Assembly (NCBI GenBank): GCA_036645575.1
Contig: JAVXNW010000090.1
Span: 1 to 10,428 of the forward strand
Length of the DNA: 10,428 bases
Reading direction: 5' to 3'
Source: JAVXNW01 sp036645575
Lineage (GTDB): Bacteria; Bacillota; Clostridia; Christensenellales; Aristaeellaceae
A program made the position numbers and the translations under genes. Numbering within the stretch: the first letter of the stretch is position 1; every line of letters begins with the position of its first letter. The notes under the pieces are model-generated. The model had not been told where the DNA came from, searched no databases, and worked only from the letters and a program-made list of their open reading frames with translations. This document shows, in pieces, positions 5,993 through 10,428 of this stretch.

Positions 5993-7381
5993 TTGAGCGA
6001 GAGCGACCTCCATCCTTATCAGGCATTCTGCGTGGATTTCATTGAGAAACACGCCGCCTGCGCCCTGTTTCTGGACTGCGGACTTGGCAAGACCGCAATT
6101 GCCCTGACCGCCATCGACCATATGATGTTCGACAGCTTCGAGGTAAGTCGCGTGCTCATTATCGCCCCGCTGCGCGTGGCGCGGGACACATGGCCGGCGG
6201 AGCTGGAAAAGTGGGCGCATCTGAGAAACCTGCGCATGGAGCGGATAATCGGCTCGCAGAAAGAGCGCGTGGCGGCGCTTGCCCGCAAGGCCGAACTGTA
6301 CGTCGTCAACCGCGAAAACGTGGAGTGGCTGGTCAAACACTATCAGGGGCGCAAGCTCCCCTTCGACATGCTGGTGATCGACGAACTTTCGTCGTTCAAG
6401 AACGGCAAGGCAAAACGCTTCATGGCACTGAAACGGGTGATAAGCCAATTTAGTCGTGTGGTCGGCCTGACCGGCACGCCCGCGCCCAACGGCCTCGAAG
6501 ATCTATGGCCGCAGATATTCCTGTTGGATCGCGGCGTTCGTCTGGGCAGGACAATGCGCAGCTACATCGACATGTTCTTCACCACGCCGAATAGCTGGCT
6601 GCCCTACAAGCACGAACTCAAGCCCGGCGCGGAGAAAGATATCTACAAGCGGCTCTCTGACATCTGCGTATCCATGCGGGCGACCGACCATTTGCACATG
6701 CCGGAGCGCGTGGACAACGTGGTGGAGCTGACGCTCTCGACCAAGGAAGAAAAGCTTTACAAGCAGATGGAGCGCGATATGCTGCTTCCTTACGCCGATG
6801 GCGATGTTCTCGCGCTCAACGCCGCGACGTTGGCGGGGAAACTGCTCCAATTGTCCAACGGCGCAGTCTACGACGAGTTCCACAACATCCGCGTGATCCA
6901 CGACAAAAAGCTCGACGCGTTGGAGGACATCATCGAAGCCGCGAACGGCAAGCCCGTGCTGGTGATGGTTCTGTACAAGCACGACCTAGTCCGCATTCAA
7001 GAACGTTTCGGGAAATGGTCGCCGGAAAATGAAAACGGCGCGCGGGAACTCAAAACTTCGCAAGACATGACCGACTGGAACGACGGGAAGATTCCCATCG
7101 CCGTGACACAGCCCGCGTCAACGGCACATGGTTTAAATTTGCAACACGGCGGCAACACCATCGTATGGTTCGGCCTCAACTGGAGTCTCGAGCTCTACGA
7201 ACAGGCCAACGCCCGGCTCTGGCGACAGGGGCAAAAGAACACGGTGGTCGTCCATCATCTGGTGGTGAAAGGCACGATGGACGAGCAGGTCATGAAGGCT
7301 CTTCACGACAAAGCCGCCGACCAGAACGCGCTGCTCGCGGCGGTCAAGGGCCGCGTAGTGGCCGCCGCCAGTGGCGGATGA
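5993..7381 (+). CDS. SNF2-like DEAD/DEAH-box helicase
   Basis: This 462-residue superfamily 2 ATPase probably moves along or remodels double-stranded DNA during phage replication or recombination. Motifs appear in order: HPYQ at 7-10, Walker A CGLGKT at 29-34, IAPLRVARDTWP at 57-68, the DEAH-equivalent DELS at 130-133, LTGTPAPNG at 159-167, a C-terminal-lobe AHGLNL at about 378-383, and the arginine-finger motif QANARLWRQGQ at 404-414. Length and motif order match the phage SNF2 family found beside VapE and VRR-NUC genes. TTG 5993 follows AGGA (5982-5985) and gives the usual short stretch before HPYQ. A rival is CTG 5957, set just after a strong GGGGGTGATC, which would add 12 residues. The stop overlaps a possible small ORF by four bases. 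Confidence 0.9.
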   Translation: MSESDLHPYQAFCVDFIEKHAACALFLDCGLGKTAIALTAIDHMMFDSFEVSRVLIIAPLRVARDTWPAELEKWAHLRNLRMERIIGSQKERVAALARKAELYVVNRENVEWLVKHYQGRKLPFDMLVIDELSSFKNGKAKRFMALKRVISQFSRVVGLTGTPAPNGLEDLWPQIFLLDRGVRLGRTMRSYIDMFFTTPNSWLPYKHELKPGAEKDIYKRLSDICVSMRATDHLHMPERVDNVVELTLSTKEEKLYKQMERDMLLPYADGDVLALNAATLAGKLLQLSNGAVYDEFHNIRVIHDKKLDALEDIIEAANGKPVLVMVLYKHDLVRIQERFGKWSPENENGARELKTSQDMTDWNDGKIPIAVTQPASTAHGLNLQHGGNTIVWFGLNWSLELYEQANARLWRQGQKNTVVVHHLVVKGTMDEQVMKALHDKAADQNALLAAVKGRVVAAASGG

Positions 7382-7455
7382 AGGCCACACGCAAGGCCAA
7401 TGAGCAAAGGAGTAGCCATGCCCCGGTAGGGGCTGGGACGACTATTGCGAATTGA
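7378..7455 (+). CDS. Possible 25-residue peptide
   Basis: ATG 7378 overlaps the stop of the SNF2-like gene as ATGA, a common sign of translational coupling. The peptide begins MKATRKANEQRSSHAPVGAG and ends at 7453-7455, a few bases before the nuclease gene. It is basic and has no recognisable domain. It could be a truncated gene or just chance. Confidence 0.25.
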   Translation: MKATRKANEQRSSHAPVGAGTTIAN

Positions 7456-7481
7456 GGAGCGGATCAAGGGGGCGATGTGAT

Positions 7482-7784
7482 TTGCTGGAACGTGATATCG
7501 TCGCTGCCATTAAGAAATACCTCGCGTCGCTGGGCAGCGACGTTTTCTTTTGGAAGGAGCATGGCGGGACTTACGGAACATCCGGGGTTCCGGACATCAT
7601 CTGCTGCTACAAGGGGCGTTTTCTCGGCCTCGAGGCCAAGCTCCCCGGCGGCAGACTGACGGAGCTTCAAAATCGGGCACTTAACAAGATTAACCGCGCG
7701 GGCGGGATCGCTCGGCGTGTGGAGAGCGTGGAAGACGTAAAAGACATCATCCGACAGGCGGATGAGGAACGGAGGAAATCATGA
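7482..7784 (+). CDS. VRR-NUC domain nuclease
   Basis: This 100-residue protein is a stand-alone VRR-NUC nuclease of the PD-(D/E)xK superfamily; members resolve or trim branched DNA, and phage copies sit in replication modules. The core is SGVPDII with D38, then LEAK with E51 and K53, and a conserved Gln at 63. WKEHGGTYGTSG at 24-35 is typical of the phage branch. TTG 7482 follows AAGGGGG (7466-7472) at nine bases and starts the protein at MLERDIVAAI, matching relatives. An upstream TTG at 7452 would add ten residues that look unrelated. The gene end overlaps the next start by four bases (ATGA at 7781-7784). Confidence 0.88.
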   Translation: MLERDIVAAIKKYLASLGSDVFFWKEHGGTYGTSGVPDIICCYKGRFLGLEAKLPGGRLTELQNRALNKINRAGGIARRVESVEDVKDIIRQADEERRKS

Positions 7785-8836
7785 AACAGGGACGCACACT
7801 GCAGGAAGTAGCTGCGGAGCTTGCCCGCCAAAGAGACAGCAAGCGCGATTTCATCGTGGACACGGGCGCGATTCGGATAAGCGACGACGCGCGCGAACTG
7901 GTCTTGCGCCACTCAGGCGACGCCGGGCGCGATGAACACTTTGGCATGACGGGGCTGTTCCATAGGCAGCTTGGTTCGGCGCTAGGGATTCCCTCGAAAT
8001 ACTACGACAAAATGCAGACGGAGCTGCCCGCGCTGCTGGCGGAGAACGTCAACGGCTGGCTGGGCGCGCGGGACGGTCGCCAGACAATACGCACACTGGA
8101 CGGAAACGCCCGCGCCTATTTGAGCGACCGATACAGGCGCATCGACAACTATGAAATCGCCACGGCGACGCTGCCGATCATCGCGGAAATGGACGGCGTA
8201 CAGATCGAGAGCTGCGAGATCACTGAAAACCGGATGTATCTCAAGGCGGTCAACAGGCGCCTTGAAGCGGAGGTCGTCCCCGGCGACGTCGTACAGGCGG
8301 GCATCCTGATTTCCAACTCCGAGGTCGGGCTTGGCTCCGTCTCCGTCATGCCGCTGGTCATGCGCCTGGTCTGCAAAAACGGCATGCTGATTAACGATCT
8401 CGGCCAGAAGAAGTACCACATTGGGCGTGAATCCGAGGCCAGTTGGGAACTGTTCTCAGACGTGACCATCGAGGCCGACGATCAGGCATTCCTGCTGAAG
8501 CTGCGGGACATTGTTCGCGGCGCGACGGAAGAAGTTCGATTTGGAACCATCGTAAACAAACTGCGCGAAGCGGCGGGTGTGCGCATCACCGGCCGCGTGC
8601 CGGAGGTGGTGGAGCTTGCCGCCGACCAATTCGGCTTCAACAAAGTAGAGTCCGACGGGGTTCTCCAGCACCTGATCGAGGGCGGCGATTTGTCCCTGTA
8701 CGGACTGTCGAACGCGGTGACGCGCCTGTCGCAGGACGTGGAGAACTACGACCGGGCGACGATGCTCGAGCGCGCGGGCTGGCAGATCGCCACAATGCCC
8801 CGCGGCACATGGAACCTGATCAACAGCGGGAGGTGA
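7781..8836 (+). CDS. DUF932 (phage/plasmid-like) protein
   Basis: This 351-residue protein resembles the DUF932 family, known from phages and plasmids but of undefined biochemical role. The recognisable part is the segment LGIPSKYYDKM (68-78) followed by ARAYLSDRYRRIDN at about 110-123, then a mixed strand region rich in Val and Met. There is no signal peptide or membrane segment, so it is probably cytoplasmic. GGAGG at 7771-7775 lies five bases before ATG 7781. Its overlap with the nuclease gene suggests co-translation, and its place in the operon suggests a DNA-processing role, but that is inference. Confidence 0.8.
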   Translation: MKQGRTLQEVAAELARQRDSKRDFIVDTGAIRISDDARELVLRHSGDAGRDEHFGMTGLFHRQLGSALGIPSKYYDKMQTELPALLAENVNGWLGARDGRQTIRTLDGNARAYLSDRYRRIDNYEIATATLPIIAEMDGVQIESCEITENRMYLKAVNRRLEAEVVPGDVVQAGILISNSEVGLGSVSVMPLVMRLVCKNGMLINDLGQKKYHIGRESEASWELFSDVTIEADDQAFLLKLRDIVRGATEEVRFGTIVNKLREAAGVRITGRVPEVVELAADQFGFNKVESDGVLQHLIEGGDLSLYGLSNAVTRLSQDVENYDRATMLERAGWQIATMPRGTWNLINSGR

Positions 8837-8842
8837 GCGCCC

Positions 8843-9070
8843 ATGAATGAGAAGTGTTTCGCCCTGCGAAAGGGCTGCGCGTGCAGCGCGCTGGCGGTAA
8901 AAAACTGCGTAGGCTATCAATGCTGCCCATTCTACCGGCCCGTCTGGCAATGGCAGAAGCGACTTAGCAAGGCGGACATGCGTCTGCGGAAATTACCGTT
9001 GGCGCGACAGACGGACATTTCAGAAAAGTATTATCACGGCGAAATGCCGTGGAGGGAGGAACCGATTTGA
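8843..9070 (+). CDS. Small Cys-rich phage protein
   Basis: This 75-residue protein has six Cys in its first 28 residues (5, 12, 14, 22, 27, 28), suggesting a metal-binding knuckle. The rest is basic and then ends in SEKYYHGEMPWREEP. Similar small Cys-rich proteins with a KYYxGxMPW end occur in clostridial phage early operons; that is from memory and their function is unknown to me. GGGAGG at 8828-8833 sits nine bases before ATG 8843. The stop overlaps the next start as TTGA (9067-9070). Confidence 0.75.
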   Translation: MNEKCFALRKGCACSALAVKNCVGYQCCPFYRPVWQWQKRLSKADMRLRKLPLARQTDISEKYYHGEMPWREEPI

Positions 9071-9483
9071 CCGCGAAGGAGTATTTACAGCAGGCGTTTC
9101 GCATTGATCAGCGCATCAACGGCAAGCTGGAGATGGTCGCCCGGCTCCGGGAATCGGCCACCAAAGTGACGACGAACATCAGCGACATGCCCCGCGCGTC
9201 CTCGCCCAATCTGCAGACGATGGAATCCACGGTGGCGAAGCTGGTTGATTTGGAAGCGGACATCAACCGGGACGTGGACGCGCTGGTCGATTTGAAGCGG
9301 GAGATCATCGACACAATCGGCACACTCGACAAACCGGAGCACCAGATGGTTCTGGAAAGTCGGTATCTGTGCTATAAAAGCTGGGAGCAGATCGCGCTGG
9401 AGATGAATGTGCAGCTTCGGTGGGTGTATCGGCTACATGGGCGCGCGCTATCCGCTTTGGAGCAAAAACTTAACAACAATTGA
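9067..9483 (+). CDS. DUF1492/ArpU-like transcription regulator
   Basis: This 138-residue protein looks like the DUF1492 group of phage regulators, related to ArpU and to sigma factor region 4. Residues 1 to about 85 form a helical, probably coiled-coil segment, as in MTAKEYLQQAFRIDQRING and VAKLVDLEADINRDVDALV. The C-terminal part carries SRYLCYKSWEQIALEMNVQ and WVYRLHGRAL (98-128), a sigma-4-like helix-turn-helix. ArpU-type proteins are thought to control late phage genes. TTG 9067 follows AGGGAGG (9053-9059) at seven bases and gives the family's MTAKEYL start; GTG 9049 would lie within the Shine-Dalgarno. The phased repeats just downstream of the gene are an obvious candidate target. Confidence 0.82.
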   Translation: MTAKEYLQQAFRIDQRINGKLEMVARLRESATKVTTNISDMPRASSPNLQTMESTVAKLVDLEADINRDVDALVDLKREIIDTIGTLDKPEHQMVLESRYLCYKSWEQIALEMNVQLRWVYRLHGRALSALEQKLNNN

Positions 9484-9489
9484 TGAAAC

Positions 9490-9517
9490 AAGCCACTAAA
9501 AGCCATTGTAAGCCACT
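9490..9517 (+). repeat. Three AAGCCAYT direct repeats at 10-bp spacing
   Basis: AAGCCACT (9490), AAGCCATT (9500) and AAGCCACT (9510) start exactly 10 bp apart, so each copy faces the same side of the helix. The last copy overlaps the position of a -35 box. This is typical of an activator-binding array. Confidence 0.8.
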
Positions 9518-9535
9518 CGGCTCCTGTGATATTCT
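9507..9535 (+). promoter_or_regulatory. Putative activator-dependent (late) promoter
   Basis: An extended -10, TGATATTCT (9527-9535), lies 12 bases after the repeat array. There is no good -35, and the repeats occupy its place, as expected for a promoter that needs an activator. The regulator encoded immediately upstream is the likely one. Confidence 0.5.
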
Positions 9536-9552
9536 TATGCTACCCAAATAGG

Positions 9553-9584
9553 ACAGCCCCTGCGAGACGGATCGCGGGGGCTGT
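9553..9584 (+). terminator. Strong hairpin, terminator of the rightward operon
   Basis: ACAGCCCCTGCGA (9553-9565) pairs with TCGCGGGGGCTGT (9572-9584) over 13 bp including one G-T pair, with a six-base loop. The tail TGTTGTTGTCC is only moderately T-rich. It starts about ten bases after the expected start of transcription from the upstream promoter. Bases 9585-9696 hold nothing I can recognise. Confidence 0.7.
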
Positions 9585-9696
9585 TGTTGTCCCTCAACAT
9601 CGGAACAACGCAGAGCGTTATCCGCCCGACCGCTTGCTGTGTGTCCCGACCCAATTTAAAAGCCCGACGTTGGGGCGACGTGCGCGCGACGCGGGC

Positions 9697-9728
9697 AAAA
9701 CAAAACCGCGCGCCCCAGTGAGCGGTTT
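9697..9728 (-). terminator. Terminator of the leftward operon
   Basis: Read on the minus strand, AAACCGC (9728-9722) pairs with GCGGTTT (9709-9703) around a 12-base loop, followed by TTGTTTTG. It lies just beyond the leftward 98-residue gene and faces the rightward terminator. Confidence 0.6.
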
Positions 9729-9758
9729 GTCTCGAGAAAAAATTGTATGGACGGTGAT

Positions 9759-10055
9759 TCAAATGCTTCTGAACACGATGGTCAACCGCCCGCCGGGCGT
9801 ATCGACCGCATACACCGCGCGGGGATCAGCGAAGAACGTGACGCGTGCGGCGGCGACCGCGTATTGGTAATCGCTCTCGCCAAGCAATGTGGCGGCGGCC
9901 TTCGCGGTGGCTCTGCCGCCGTTCAGGAAGAAATACTTCCGCATGGCGCGATCGGGCGCGGCGCGGTCGGCTTGATTTACGAGCGGGCGCGGCGCGCCCA
10001 ACTTAACGCGCTTGCAGCGCGGCGCGGGGGTGTTCAAGGAAATCCCTTCTTTCAT
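9759..10055 (-). CDS. Unknown 98-residue protein
   Basis: I do not recognise this protein. It has a basic, Pro-containing N-terminus (about 40 residues), then MRKYFFLNGGRATAKAAATL, an Ala-rich helical stretch, and ends in PRAVYAVDTPGGRLTIVF, which looks like beta strands. The ATG at 10055-10053 overlaps the stop of the amidotransferase-like gene as ATGA, which suggests a two-gene operon. There is no membrane segment. A leftward terminator follows some 30 bases after its end. The overlap and the gene-like composition make it probably real. Confidence 0.6.
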   Translation of the reverse strand: MKEGISLNTPAPRCKRVKLGAPRPLVNQADRAAPDRAMRKYFFLNGGRATAKAAATLLGESDYQYAVAAARVTFFADPRAVYAVDTPGGRLTIVFRSI

Positions 10056-10428
10056 GCGTAGCGGACGGCTTCGAAACGCCTGTTGCTGTAAAGCAGTCCC
10101 CGGTCGCTGATGAACTCGCCGACTGTGGCGGCGTAACCACTACCGTCCATGATGGCGAACTTCGATCCCGCCAGCGCGTAAATGTGGTCGAGCAGGTCTT
10201 GATTTCGGAGATCGCGGGGCTGTTGGATGATACCGGCGAGGTATTCGGCAATGAACAGCGCCGTGTCACTGTAGCGGGCATTCGCCGGGTCGGTCGTCAG
10301 GCGAATGATGCCGTTGTGCGCGACGCCACACCGGCAGGTCAGATCCAGCGCCCGCATGCGGGGGAGTTGATTTGAAAGCGGGAACGGATGCGTCATTTCC
10401 GGGTTCACGCCCGCCTGCGTGCTGATTC
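10052..10428 (-). CDS. Class II glutamine amidotransferase-like protein (C-terminal part)
   Basis: The gene continues past the right edge, so its start and the N-terminal catalytic Cys are not visible. What is seen reads ISTQAGVNPEMTHPFPLS, then CGVAHNGII and a downstream YSDTALFIAEYL, and later FAIMDGSGYAATVG. The order of an RIST-type segment, NPxxTHPF, VAHNGI and SDT matches Ntn-type class II glutamine amidotransferase-like proteins found in phages. Such enzymes release ammonia from glutamine, but the acceptor for the phage group is unknown. An internal ATG at 10408 could mislead annotation; homology continues upstream of it. It is transcribed leftward, against the replication operon, with the 98-residue gene downstream. 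Confidence 0.8.
   Translation of the reverse strand, partial: ISTQAGVNPEMTHPFPLSNQLPRMRALDLTCRCGVAHNGIIRLTTDPANARYSDTALFIAEYLAGIIQQPRDLRNQDLLDHIYALAGSKFAIMDGSGYAATVGEFISDRGLLYSNRRFEAVRYA

Noticed and set aside
9535..9762. Leftward 75-codon frame starting at TTG 9762 with a TTGA overlap
   Set aside because: It would cover both terminator hairpins, and its sequence is Arg-rich without any recognisable domain.
9526..10061. Rightward frames across the convergent region
   Set aside because: They are opposite-strand readings of the amidotransferase-linked genes and terminators, with no domains.

Overview
The window looks like the early (replication) module of a tailed phage or prophage of a Gram-positive host, most likely a relatively GC-rich member of the Clostridia. 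The reasons are the gene set (family A phage DNA polymerase, AEP primase-VapE helicase, SNF2-like helicase, VRR-NUC nuclease, DUF932 protein, small Cys-rich protein, DUF1492/ArpU-like regulator), near-perfect Shine-Dalgarno sequences of the AAGGAGG and AGGTGATC type, frequent TTG starts, and tight ATGA/TTGA gene overlaps. The host assignment is inference; there is no rRNA or tRNA in the window.

Layout. Bases 1-101 hold no gene that I can identify. Bases 102-2618 encode a phage-type DNA polymerase whose palm motif B (O-helix) is interrupted by a 310-residue intein. The middle of the intein carries, in the +1 reading frame, a clear zinc-ribbon/HNH homing-endonuclease gene (about 1354-2055), while the intein/polymerase frame stays open across the same DNA. 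This overprinted arrangement is the most striking feature of the window. The polymerase also seems to have lost most of its 3'-5' exonuclease domain. Bases 2699-2978 hold a broken small phage gene, followed by a terminator-like hairpin. Bases 3071-5518 encode the primase-helicase. Bases 5519-5992 are non-coding, partly AT-rich, with a 21-bp palindrome, repeated GTTAC motifs, an 18-bp tandem repeat with an inverted copy, and promoter-like elements: a candidate replication origin or operator region. Bases 5993-9483 are a compact rightward operon: SNF2-like helicase, possible 25-codon ORF, VRR-NUC nuclease, DUF932 protein, Cys-rich protein and DUF1492/ArpU-like regulator.

Just after the regulator lie three copies of AAGCCAYT spaced exactly 10 bp apart, then an extended -10 and a strong hairpin, which looks like an activator-dependent promoter followed at once by a terminator. 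From 9759 to the right edge two leftward genes converge on this point: a 98-residue protein of unknown function and the C-terminal part of a class II glutamine amidotransferase-like protein. They have their own leftward terminator near 9697-9728.

Together the rightward genes provide primer synthesis and helicase loading (VapE-type protein), DNA synthesis (polymerase after intein splicing), DNA remodelling and nuclease functions, and a switch protein likely to control the next transcription unit.
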